In this document: in pieces, positions 7,090 through 13,547 of the stretch
How the letters are laid out: every line of letters begins with the position of its first letter
How positions within the stretch are numbered: position 1 is the first letter of the stretch
DNA from: Desulfocapsa sp.
GTDB lineage: Bacteria > Desulfobacterota > Desulfobulbia > Desulfobulbales > Desulfocapsaceae
Reading direction: 5' to 3'
DNA length: 13,547 nucleotides
Assembly (NCBI GenBank): GCA_029942265.1
Contig: JAOZTO010000004.1
Coordinates: forward strand, 6,191 to 19,737
Made by a program: the position numbers and the translations under genes
Notes under the pieces: generated by a model
Told to the model about the DNA's origin: nothing
The model's input: the letters and a program-made list of their open reading frames with translations, nothing else
The model's database searches: none

Positions 7090-7234
7090 ATGAGCCTGTT
7101 GATTTAATGCCTTTTGTCCCGATCTCTTCGTCAAATGAAAAATTTTATCCTCGGAATATCAACTATATGCCTGCGGTAAAATTTTCCATTTATCTCGACA
7201 TCGAACCAAAATGCTATTAAATCAACGGACTCAT
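7090..7234. repeat. 145-bp gap-free imperfect palindrome in the operon leader
   Basis: The two halves mirror around position 7162. By hand alignment 51 of 73 opposed positions match without any gap. The best arms are the outer 19 bp (7090-7108 against 7216-7234, 17 of 19, with GTTGATTTAAT perfect) and the inner 15 bp (7133-7147 against 7177-7191, 14 of 15). It lies between the inferred transcription start (about 7324) and the ribosome site, so the mRNA leader should fold into one long hairpin ending about 10 nt before the ribosome site. It could be a MITE-like or ERIC-like palindromic element, or a leader structure that affects stability or translation. No coding capacity is supported. Confidence 0.7.
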
Positions 7235-7334
7235 TTATCATTTTGACTCCCATTATTAAGACAATAAAGAAACACTTTAAAGACTTTATCATTTCAGATA
7301 GTAAAAAGTCAAATACCATTAACAAATAAATTAT

Positions 7335-7350
7335 AGCAATTTATGTTCCA
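7335..7350 (-). promoter_or_regulatory. Sigma-54 (-24/-12) promoter of the cytochrome operon
   Basis: On the minus strand TGGAACATAAATTGCT matches TGGCACGNNNNTTGCW at 10 of the 12 specified positions, with GG and GC separated by exactly 10 nt. Transcription would begin near 7324 and run left into the tetrahaem cytochrome gene with a leader of about 257 nt. The adjacent NtrC-type regulator gene and upstream palindromes support the call. Confidence 0.83.
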
Positions 7351-7401
7351 CAATGTCGATATTTGCAACTTCAACGAGTTAGATTCTCCCAGCAGTTATG
7401 G

Positions 7402-7419
7402 TGATACCAACAGGTAACA
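7402..7419. promoter_or_regulatory. Activator-site palindrome 1 (TGATACC-AACA-GGTAACA)
   Basis: 18-bp inverted repeat, first of three copies of TGWTACC-N4-GGTARCA. Its centre is about 86 bp upstream of the inferred sigma-54 transcription start, a typical enhancer distance for NtrC-family activators. Inferred to bind the response regulator encoded at 9198-10535. Confidence 0.75.
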
Positions 7420-7433
7420 ATAAAAACCACGCC

Positions 7434-7451
7434 TGATACCATTTGGTAACA
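7434..7451. promoter_or_regulatory. Activator-site palindrome 2 (TGATACC-ATTT-GGTAACA)
   Basis: Second copy with both half-sites identical to those of copy 1. Its centre lies 32 bp from copy 1, about three helical turns, so dimers could sit on the same face of the DNA and oligomerise. Centre about 118 bp upstream of the sigma-54 start. Confidence 0.75.
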
Positions 7452-7492
7452 CGAAAAACTGTGTTAGCATTCGATTAAATAGCTAATTGTAC

Positions 7493-7520
7493 ATGACATT
7501 CGACAGAACTGAATTTTAAT
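7493..7520 (+). promoter_or_regulatory. Tentative sigma-70-type promoter for the kinase-regulator pair
   Basis: ATGACA (7493-7498), a 16-nt spacer, then TTTAAT (7515-7520). Both boxes are imperfect and the region is AT-rich, so this is a weak call. Transcription would begin near 7527, inside palindrome 3. Confidence 0.35.
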
Positions 7521-7537
7521 GTTACCTTCTGGTAGCA
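7520..7537. promoter_or_regulatory. Activator-site palindrome 3 (TGTTACC-TTCT-GGTAGCA)
   Basis: Third copy of the palindrome, with one changed base in each half (T for A at the third position on the left, G for A on the right) and the outer T and A kept. It lies 54 bp before the kinase start and about 204 bp from the sigma-54 start. It may add to activation of the cytochrome operon or control the kinase gene itself. Confidence 0.65.
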
Positions 7538-7591
7538 TTCTCTGGGGAAAATTATAAAACTGTTACTATCTTCAATTTTCACGGATTCCAT

Positions 7592-9193
7592 ATGAAAATA
7601 TCAGATCAAATAAATACCTCATACCTCTGGCTGGAATCGAAATTTTCCCTACGCGGAAAATTCATTGTTGCAATTGGAGCCATTATATCAATCTCTTATA
7701 TGGTATTCCTATACAGAACTGCAATTGTTGACAATGAACTAATTATAATGCAGGCTCAGCAACAGGCTCGAATGTTATACAATCAAATTCTTATCACCCG
7801 TCAATGGGTTTCTGAACATAACGGTCTTTTTGTTATTAAACAAGAAAATGTGGATAGCAACCCCTACCTCGACATGCCAAGTATCTGGGATCAGTCAGGA
7901 AGAGAATACGTACTCCGCAATCCAGCCATGGTCACCAGAGAACTTTCAGAATATTCACAAAACAAAGGACTTGGGAGTTTTCGAGTCACCAGCCTTCGTC
8001 CTATCAACCCTTCAAATGCTCCGGATAAGTACGAAGAACAGTGCATGATCAACTTTGATCATGGCTCAGCAGAATCCATTGAAATAAAAGACACACCACA
8101 GGGCAGAACAGTTCGTTATATGGCACCGCTTGAAGTCAAGGATTCGTGTCTCGGTTGCCACGCACGTCATGGCTACAGTTCTGGAGACATCAGAGGCGCA
8201 TTGTCAATCACAATCCCCATCGCCTGGGCCGATGAAAAAATACGGGTGAACAACAGATCGCTGGTTGTCATTGGTCTTATCAGTTTTATTCTGGTTACCA
8301 TCACCCTTCTCATTATGTTCAACACACTGGTGGTCAGTAGACTTGACAGACTTTCCAAAGCCATGAAATCTTTCCCTGAAACAGAACCGAACCAACTACT
8401 CATTCCATATGGAAATGATGAAATAGGGACATTAGGAGAACATTTTTCAGAACTATGTAATCGTCTTGTACTATATCAAACCGAGATCGACAAGACCAGA
8501 CAGCAAACCTTATTTAATGAAAAAATGGCATCCATGGGAATTTTATCAGCTGGTATTGCCCATGAAGTCAACAATCCATTAGGTGGAATGCTGAATTGCG
8601 TCAAATCCATGCGAGAAAATCCTGAAGATCAGGAAATGCGTGAGCGCTACCTTCCCCTACTCGACAAAGGATTGAAACGAATCGAACATACCATGCGCCA
8701 GCTGCTCAATTTCGGAAGACAGGAACCGCTACAACTACGTAAAATCAATGTAGAATCATTACTTAGTGAGTGCCTTGAACTCCTCTCCTACAAGCTTAAA
8801 GGTGTTCAAATCATACAACATAACACAATTGATCATGATTGTTATGTTGATGCCGAGGCTTTGAAACAAATTTTCGTAAATCTTGGTCTTAACGCAATTC
8901 AGGCAATGCCGGATGGAGGCACCCTGTCCATTGGTTCTGCGATAAATCATCAGCAGCTACTATTTACCTTTAAGGATACCGGCACGGGGATTAGTGATGA
9001 AGTGCTCAGCCATATTTTTGATCCCTTTTTCACAACGAAAGATGTGGGGGTTGGCACCGGTCTTGGCTTGTCCGTCACCTATTCTCTTATTGGAAAAATG
9101 AATGGGACTGTCGCAGTTGCCAGCGAAATAGGAATCGGAACAACATTTACCGTTACTCTTCCGTTACACTCGGAAAACAAACTGGAGATATAA
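7592..9193 (+). CDS. Membrane sensor histidine kinase with periplasmic c-type haem domain (Tll0287-like/DUF3365)
   Basis: A 533-residue sensor of a two-component system. TM1 (about residues 23-42) and TM2 (about 223-247) enclose a periplasmic domain of about 180 residues with one CxxCH haem site (CLGCH, 186-190) and the FRVTSLRPINP and GALSITIPI patterns of the DUF3365/Tll0287-like family. A HAMP-like linker follows (about 248-300). The kinase core has the H-box GIAHEVNNP (His324), N-box VNLGLNAIQ (429-437), DTGTGIS (462-468) and GTGLGLS (488-494), all intact. Haem sensors of this kind respond to redox state or small ligands; which one applies here is unknown. The response regulator gene follows after 4 nt. 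Genes next door encode respiratory multihaem proteins, which suggests control by nitrate, nitrite, NO or redox conditions. The ribosome site before the ATG is weak. Confidence 0.9.
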   Translation: MKISDQINTSYLWLESKFSLRGKFIVAIGAIISISYMVFLYRTAIVDNELIIMQAQQQARMLYNQILITRQWVSEHNGLFVIKQENVDSNPYLDMPSIWDQSGREYVLRNPAMVTRELSEYSQNKGLGSFRVTSLRPINPSNAPDKYEEQCMINFDHGSAESIEIKDTPQGRTVRYMAPLEVKDSCLGCHARHGYSSGDIRGALSITIPIAWADEKIRVNNRSLVVIGLISFILVTITLLIMFNTLVVSRLDRLSKAMKSFPETEPNQLLIPYGNDEIGTLGEHFSELCNRLVLYQTEIDKTRQQTLFNEKMASMGILSAGIAHEVNNPLGGMLNCVKSMRENPEDQEMRERYLPLLDKGLKRIEHTMRQLLNFGRQEPLQLRKINVESLLSECLELLSYKLKGVQIIQHNTIDHDCYVDAEALKQIFVNLGLNAIQAMPDGGTLSIGSAINHQQLLFTFKDTGTGISDEVLSHIFDPFFTTKDVGVGTGLGLSVTYSLIGKMNGTVAVASEIGIGTTFTVTLPLHSENKLEI

Positions 9194-9197
9194 AAAA

Positions 9198-10535
9198 ATG
9201 ATTCGCATACTTCTAGCTGAAGATGATGAAATAATGCGTATTTCTGTCTATGACCGACTGAAACAGTTTGAGTGGCAGGTTGATCAGGTGGAAAATGGAC
9301 TTGATGGCGTGACAATGGTAAAAAAAAATGATTACCACCTTGTTATTTCTGATATCCGTATGCCTGGAATGGATGGCTTAAAACTTCTTGAGAAAATCAA
9401 GCTACATTCACCCGAAACAGATGTCATCATCATGACCGCATACGGTTCTGTTAATGATGCTCTCGAATGCTTGCGCAAAGGAGCTTCAGATTATATCCTC
9501 AAACCTTTTGACATTGACGATCTAATTATTCGCTGTAATCGAATCCTTGAGTTCCAGCGAGTAAAGGATCAAATTGTTACCCTTACAGAAAACTGTAAGG
9601 TCATAGAACGGAAACTCGTCGGCAGTGCGCCTGTAATGCAGCAAGTTTACGCCATTATTGACCAGGTCGCGCCAACCAACGCTACTATTCTTATCACCGG
9701 AGAATCAGGTACAGGAAAGGAGCTTGCAGCACGAGCAATTCACAAGGCGAGCCTTCGTAAAGATAAACCTTTTATATCTATTAACTGTGCCGCTATCCCA
9801 GAAGGATTAATGGAATCTGAAATGTTCGGCCATGAACGAGGGGCATTTACAGGAGCTGATAGAAAACGAAAAGGCAAGTTTGAACTTGCAGATAATGGCA
9901 CCCTATTACTTGACGAACTCGGCGATCTTCCAGGGCCATTACAGGCGAAATTGTTACGGGTATTACAGGAAGGATCGTTTGAACGGGTTGGCGGCAGTAA
10001 AACCATCCACGTTAATGTACGAGTGCTTGCTTGTACGGCAAAGGATTTACAAAAAGAGGTGGATGCGAAACGATTTAGACAGGATCTTCTGTTCAGATTG
10101 AAGGTAATCCCTATCACCATGCCCCCATTACGGGATCACAAAGAGGACATATTTGATCTCTGTAGTCATTTTTTACAGGAATTCATATCTCCTCACAGGA
10201 AAGCATTTTCCCTATCCCCTGAAGCCCTAACCTGCCTACAATCATACTCTTTTCCAGGTAATGCAAGAGAACTACACAACTTAATGGAACGAGCTTCCGT
10301 TTTAAGTAAAGGGCCTGTTATATATCCAGCTGATTTACCAACAGAACTTTGCACAGAGGCTCTTCCACTTGATGTCGGATTTAATCTTGCTGATAATATG
10401 GCTATTGCGGAACAGGAATGTCTAAAAAAAGCACTGCGACATTGTAATGAAAATAAGACAAAAACAGCCGATCTCCTGGGAATCAGCCGGAAAAACCTGT
10501 GGGAAAAATTGAAGAGTTATCAGGTTGAGGAGTAG
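9198..10535 (+). CDS. NtrC-family sigma-54-dependent response regulator
   Basis: A 445-residue activator with the standard three domains. The receiver (1-120) has the acidic pair Asp9/Asp10, phosphoacceptor Asp52, Thr80 and Lys102. The AAA+ domain (about 140-380) has Walker A GESGTGKE (168-175), the sigma-54 contact loop GAFTGA (215-220) and Walker B LLLDE (236-240). A Fis-type helix-turn-helix closes the protein (about 418-441, TADLLGISRKNLWEKL). With GAFTGA intact it should open sigma-54 promoters. The kinase gene lies 4 nt upstream. The only good sigma-54 promoter seen in the window faces the cytochrome operon, and the repeated palindrome next to it fits the dimeric Fis-type domain. Its stop codon directly abuts that of the convergent fmdB-like gene, which leaves no room for a terminator. 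Confidence 0.92.
   Translation: MIRILLAEDDEIMRISVYDRLKQFEWQVDQVENGLDGVTMVKKNDYHLVISDIRMPGMDGLKLLEKIKLHSPETDVIIMTAYGSVNDALECLRKGASDYILKPFDIDDLIIRCNRILEFQRVKDQIVTLTENCKVIERKLVGSAPVMQQVYAIIDQVAPTNATILITGESGTGKELAARAIHKASLRKDKPFISINCAAIPEGLMESEMFGHERGAFTGADRKRKGKFELADNGTLLLDELGDLPGPLQAKLLRVLQEGSFERVGGSKTIHVNVRVLACTAKDLQKEVDAKRFRQDLLFRLKVIPITMPPLRDHKEDIFDLCSHFLQEFISPHRKAFSLSPEALTCLQSYSFPGNARELHNLMERASVLSKGPVIYPADLPTELCTEALPLDVGFNLADNMAIAEQECLKKALRHCNENKTKTADLLGISRKNLWEKLKSYQVEE
9581..9600. repeat. Perfect 8-bp inverted repeat with 4-nt loop inside the regulator gene
   Basis: CCTTACAG-AAAA-CTGTAAGG in the segment coding for the linker between the receiver and AAA+ domains. There is no T-tract, so it is not a terminator. 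It may be chance. Confidence 0.5.
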
Positions 10536-11030
10536 TTATAGAGTGTATAATTTATCGTCATAGCTAGGTGTTTCATTCTGTTCTGAAATGACCTTCTGTT
10601 TTATTCCTTCAAAAGAAAAGAGATCGTCTCCATCCAAGCGATCACCCATATCTTTTTCAACAGCATCGGGATCTTCACCTTTTTCCATCCTGGATATCGC
10701 CTCTTCCATGGTGTCTCCGAGATTCATGCCGGTTTGTGCGGTGAACTTACGCATGAGTGTTGCCATTTGACGAGGGTCATTTTCATTCATGCCTCCTGCT
10801 TCCTGCATAAGTGAACCAAAGGCTTCTTCCATTTTTGTTTCATCCACCCCCCCCATCATATCATCCTGTTCTTCGCCAGATTTACCAATGGTGGCAAAGG
10901 TTGACATTTGACGGGATATTTCTTTCTTTCCACATTGTGGGCAATCAGGTTTACTACTGGTGTTAATCCGGCTTGACAGGAAGTTAAAAATCATGTTGCA
11001 GCTGTCACAGTAAAATTCGTATATTGGCAT
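10536..11030 (-). CDS. FmdB-family zinc-ribbon protein with acidic C-terminal extension
   Basis: A 164-residue protein. The N-terminal zinc ribbon begins MPIYEFYCDSC and has CxxC pairs Cys8/Cys11 and Cys30/Cys33, the hallmark of the FmdB/CxxC_CXXC_SSSS regulatory family, whose small members are often just this domain. The remaining two thirds is acidic and rich in methionine and glutamate, and is probably helical. The function is not established; family members are described as putative regulators. It lies 33 nt downstream of aroB on the same strand and is probably co-transcribed with it. A link to the respiratory genes is not indicated. Confidence 0.8.
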   Translation of the reverse strand: MPIYEFYCDSCNMIFNFLSSRINTSSKPDCPQCGKKEISRQMSTFATIGKSGEEQDDMMGGVDETKMEEAFGSLMQEAGGMNENDPRQMATLMRKFTAQTGMNLGDTMEEAISRMEKGEDPDAVEKDMGDRLDGDDLFSFEGIKQKVISEQNETPSYDDKLYTL

Positions 11031-11063
11031 GGGAATCCGAGTAGATTTCAGTTTACGTTACTA

Positions 11064-12143
11064 TCATTGTAAGATTTCGTTTACCTGCTCTTCTGTAATT
11101 TCGTTTGAAATAATGACCTTTCCTATTTCTGTTGGCAACACATAAAAAACAGATCCACCGATGGATTTCTTATCGGTTTTGATATAGGCTTTGATGCGTG
11201 TTCGATCCATATCAACAGGAATTTCCGTAGGTAGCCCAAAGGTATGAATAAGTGTTGCAACCCTTCCCGCCTCTTTGCGTTTACAAAGACCTGATGACAC
11301 GGCAAGGCGAAGTGCAGCAACCATGCCAATTGCCACAGCATGACCATGGATAAGACTAAAATCAGATGCTGCTTCAACTGCATGCCCGATGGTGTGCCCA
11401 AAATTTAAAATACGTCTGAGATCTGCTTCACGCTCATCTTCTGCCACAACGTCTGCCTTTATCTGACAACAGGTGTATATCATCTCCTGAATAATTGCGG
11501 GTTGAAGTTCGAGAATTGCATCGAGATTCTTTTCAAGAAAACAGTAAAACTCAAAATCACGAATCACACCGTACTTAATAACTTCGGCGATTCCTCCAAG
11601 AAGTTCTTCAACAGAAAGTGTGGTGAGCACAGCAGTATCGATATACACAGCTTTGGGTTGATAGAATGCCCCTACAAGGTTTTTCCCTTCAGGAATATCA
11701 ACGCCGGTTTTCCCACCCACCGAGCTATCAACCTGAGAAAGCAGTGTGGTTGGAATCTGTACAAAGGGAATTCCACGCATATACGTTGCTGCCAGAAATC
11801 CGGTAAGATCTCCCGTGACACCTCCGCCTAGTGCAATCAGGCATGATTTACGATCAAGTCCAAGCTGAGCAAGTTTACTTGATAACTCTGCAAAAAGTTG
11901 TAAATTTTTTGATGCTTCACCACGGGGAAAAGTAAGCAACTCTGCATCAATTCCAGCACGGTTAAGGCTAACCATAAGGGTTGAGCTGTAAAGCTCTGCC
12001 ACATACTCATCTGCAATGACGACATATCTCGGGGCAATTGCTCTTTTGGCCAGATCAGCTCCGATTGTTTCCAAAATCCCATCTTTAATAAAAATAGGAT
12101 AACTGCGATCTCCAAGACCTACTGTCAGTGTATAATCAGACAT
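11064..12143 (-). CDS. aroB: 3-dehydroquinate synthase
   Basis: Cytoplasmic NAD- and metal-dependent enzyme that converts DAHP to 3-dehydroquinate, the second step of the shikimate pathway. Its 359 residues are the usual length. Seen are the NAD-binding GGGVTGD (106-112), the LLSQVDSSVGGKTGVD substrate/NAD motif (134-149), Glu187 with KYG (190-192), and the metal histidines of NFGHTIGHA (247-255) and LIHGHAV (264-270). The start ATG follows AGAGG closely. It lies downstream of sat but behind a strong terminator, so it probably has its own weak promoter or depends on read-through; none is clearly seen in the 92-bp gap. The FmdB-like gene follows. Confidence 0.96.
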   Translation of the reverse strand: MSDYTLTVGLGDRSYPIFIKDGILETIGADLAKRAIAPRYVVIADEYVAELYSSTLMVSLNRAGIDAELLTFPRGEASKNLQLFAELSSKLAQLGLDRKSCLIALGGGVTGDLTGFLAATYMRGIPFVQIPTTLLSQVDSSVGGKTGVDIPEGKNLVGAFYQPKAVYIDTAVLTTLSVEELLGGIAEVIKYGVIRDFEFYCFLEKNLDAILELQPAIIQEMIYTCCQIKADVVAEDEREADLRRILNFGHTIGHAVEAASDFSLIHGHAVAIGMVAALRLAVSSGLCKRKEAGRVATLIHTFGLPTEIPVDMDRTRIKAYIKTDKKSIGGSVFYVLPTEIGKVIISNEITEEQVNEILQ

Positions 12144-12167
12144 ACCCTCTGCTCATGATAAAGGAAT

Positions 12168-12206
12168 AAAAAAAAGGGGAGACACCACATACGTGACACC
12201 TCCCCT
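12168..12206 (-). terminator. Intrinsic terminator after sat
   Basis: On the minus strand a 14-bp stem (AGGGGAGGTGTCAC with GTGGTGTCTCCCCT, including four G-T pairs) closes a 4-nt loop, GTAT, and is followed by eight T. It starts 29 nt after the sat stop and separates sat from aroB. Confidence 0.9.
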
Positions 12207-12235
12207 TCCATAATACTTACAGTTCAGCAAACAAA

Positions 12236-13510
12236 TTACATAGAGTCGCCGGAAGCTGCATTCTGCATTTTAACCTCAACTTTCTCGGTCAAACTTGCAT
12301 AGTACTCTTTCAGGTGATCAAGTACTTCTTCACGACCGAAATGATCTACGATTTCAGCGCCATCAGAGAGGGCTTTACGAAGTTTGGTACCGGAAAGAAT
12401 AACACGGGATTCTTTGTCATGAGGACAGGTACGCAAGGATGCCATACCATCACATTCTGTACAGTAGAAAGTCCAGTCAATTTTCATTGGCTTGCAAAGA
12501 AGATCTTTTGCATCATCACCGCTCTCGGGGATGCGATCAAAAATATCCTGTGCTTCAAACAGACCGTAGAAATCACCAACACCAGCGTGATCACGACCAA
12601 TCAACATGTTGTTTACGCCGTAGTTCTGACGGAAGGTAGCATGAAGGAGGCCTTCACGAGGACCAGCATAACGCATATCAAGTGGGTATCCAGCGTTGAT
12701 TACGTTCTCTTTTACGAAATAGTTCTCAATCAGGATATCAATAGCTTTTACACGAACAGGTGCTGGGATATCGCCTGGCTTGAGGTTACCGATAAGGGAG
12801 TGAATAAGAACACCATCACATACTTCAACTGCGATTTTTGCAAGGAACTCATGGGAACGATGCATTGGGTTACGAAGCTGAAGTGCAGCAACGTTGGCCC
12901 AACCACGCTCGTCAAACATTGCACGAGTTTGAGCAGGAGTCAGATAAACACCTGGGTACTCTGCTGGATACTCGCCTTCGGAGAGTACTTTAACAGGACC
13001 TGCGATATTAACATCTTTCTGAGCCAAAACCATGATAACGCCTGGATGATCTTCGGGACCGAGTTTCCAGAAATTTCCATCAACGGACTCTTCGCCTTCG
13101 CCCATAAAAACTTTTTCACATTCCCATTTCTTATCTTCTTCAGTCATGTCATAGGCTTCAGTTACTTTCATGGTAGCAAAAATTTCACCATTTTTAACAA
13201 GAGCAATTTCATCACCTGCTTTGACACCTTCAGATTTGTCAACGTCAAGTGTTATTGGTACAGGCCAGAAGGTTCCATCTTCCATCTGAAAAGACTCACA
13301 CACACCTTTCCAGTCAGCTTTTCCCATAAAACCTGTGAGAGGTGAAAATCCACCAATTCCCATCATGATAAGATCGCCTTTTGCACGATCAGAAATTTCA
13401 ACTTTTTTCAAGCCTTCTGCTTTTTTAAGCTCTGCATCACGATCTGCACCGGTAAGCAATGCACAAACAAGACCTTTTCCACCATGTGGTGCAACCAATT
13501 TTGAAGCCAT
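12236..13510 (-). CDS. sat: ATP sulfurylase (sulfate adenylyltransferase)
   Basis: A cytoplasmic 424-residue homo-oligomeric enzyme of the Sat/PAPS-synthetase type. It makes APS and pyrophosphate from sulfate and ATP, or runs in reverse in sulfur oxidisers and disproportionators. The catalytic [11 protein letters not shown] motif (211-221) has both histidines of the HxxH pair. [12 protein letters not shown] (305-316) and ILSGTKLR (371-378) are also present. Cys350, Cys353 and Cys362 (CTEC...CPH) look like the metal-binding knot of sulfate-reducer Sat proteins. There is no APS kinase domain, which points to the dissimilatory pathway rather than assimilation. AGAGGAAA lies just before the ATG, and a strong terminator follows. 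The promoter lies beyond the right end of the window. Confidence 0.97.
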   Translation of the reverse strand: MASKLVAPHGGKGLVCALLTGADRDAELKKAEGLKKVEISDRAKGDLIMMGIGGFSPLTGFMGKADWKGVCESFQMEDGTFWPVPITLDVDKSEGVKAGDEIALVKNGEIFATMKVTEAYDMTEEDKKWECEKVFMGEGEESVDGNFWKLGPEDHPGVIMVLAQKDVNIAGPVKVLSEGEYPAEYPGVYLTPAQTRAMFDERGWANVAALQLRNPMHRSHEFLAKIAVEVCDGVLIHSLIGNLKPGDIPAPVRVKAIDILIENYFVKENVINAGYPLDMRYAGPREGLLHATFRQNYGVNNMLIGRDHAGVGDFYGLFEAQDIFDRIPESGDDAKDLLCKPMKIDWTFYCTECDGMASLRTCPHDKESRVILSGTKLRKALSDGAEIVDHFGREEVLDHLKEYYASLTEKVEVKMQNAASGDSM

Positions 13511-13547
13511 AATGATTTCCTCTTTAAGTTAATTTTTGTAACTATTC

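Larger units (their letters stand above)
7068..7591. other. Divergent control region between the cytochrome operon and the sensor kinase
   Basis: 524 bp without a convincing gene. From left to right it holds the ribosome site for the GTG start, a 145-bp imperfect palindrome, a sigma-54 promoter pointing left, two closely spaced 18-bp palindromes, a tentative sigma-70-like promoter pointing right, and a third 18-bp palindrome that overlaps that promoter. The stretch 7235-7323 is AT-rich and I see nothing else in it. Confidence 0.8.

Noticed and set aside
7131..7325. 64-codon minus-strand reading frame in the operon leader
   Set aside because: It begins at the inferred transcription start with no ribosome site, runs through the 145-bp palindrome and has a low-complexity hydrophobic product. 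It is unlikely to be a leader peptide.
7350..7402. Possible IHF site between the sigma-54 promoter and the palindromes
   Set aside because: The best candidate on the minus strand (near AATCTAACTCGTT) has three mismatches to WATCAANNNNTTR, too weak to call.
8286..8297. GGTTACC palindromic sequence inside the kinase gene, similar to the operator half-site
   Set aside because: It lacks the N4-spaced second half of the 18-bp motif and lies in coding sequence for the second transmembrane helix.
12314..13345. 343-codon plus-strand open frame opposite sat
   Set aside because: It lies entirely antisense to a full, well-conserved ATP sulfurylase gene; the product is rich in Phe, Thr and Asn and has no recognisable domain.
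1..13547. CRISPR array, tRNA, rRNA, insertion sequence or prophage genes
   Set aside because: No regularly spaced repeats, no RNA gene sequences, and no transposase or phage-like proteins were seen on either strand.

Overview
The window looks like a chromosomal segment of an anaerobic respiratory bacterium, most likely a sulfur-cycling member of the Desulfobacterota (Desulfobulbales-like). The reasons are a sulfate-reducer-style ATP sulfurylase (sat), many multihaem c-type cytochromes, an NrfC/NrfD quinone module and a sigma-54 two-component system. The taxonomic call is inference, because no marker gene is present.

Positions 1-7067 (all minus strand, transcribed right to left) hold a respiratory gene cluster in two blocks. 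The upstream block is a membrane-anchored tetrahaem cytochrome (6510-7067), an exported four-cluster ferredoxin of the NrfC type (5707-6510), an NrfD/PsrC-type membrane quinone protein (4514-5707) and an octahaem cytochrome of the hydroxylamine oxidoreductase (HAO) family (2803-4389). It ends in a clear intrinsic terminator (2743-2775). The downstream block is an unrecognised exported protein (1946-2620), a small lipoprotein (1630-1941), a tetrahaem lipoprotein cytochrome (1155-1550) and the first 380 codons of a NapA-type periplasmic nitrate reductase (1-1142), which runs off the window. I infer a locus for nitrate reduction to ammonium: NapA makes nitrite, the HAO-like octahaem protein takes it further in place of NrfA, and electrons arrive from menaquinol through NrfD, NrfC and the tetrahaem cytochromes.

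Positions 7068-7591 are a 524-bp divergent control region. It has a near-consensus sigma-54 promoter facing the cytochrome operon (7335-7350). Upstream of that lie three copies of an 18-bp palindrome, TGWTACC-N4-GGTARCA, at positions suited to enhancer sites. The inferred leader of about 257 nt contains a 145-bp gap-free imperfect palindrome (7090-7234).

Positions 7592-10535 (plus strand) encode the probable regulators: a membrane histidine kinase whose periplasmic domain carries a c-type haem motif, and an NtrC-type response regulator with an intact sigma-54 contact motif. The circuit reads as haem sensor, phosphorylated activator, palindromes, sigma-54 promoter, cytochrome operon. The palindrome nearest the kinase may also give autoregulation.

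Positions 10536-13510 (minus strand) are housekeeping and sulfur genes: an FmdB-type zinc-ribbon protein, 3-dehydroquinate synthase (aroB), an intrinsic terminator, and ATP sulfurylase (sat).
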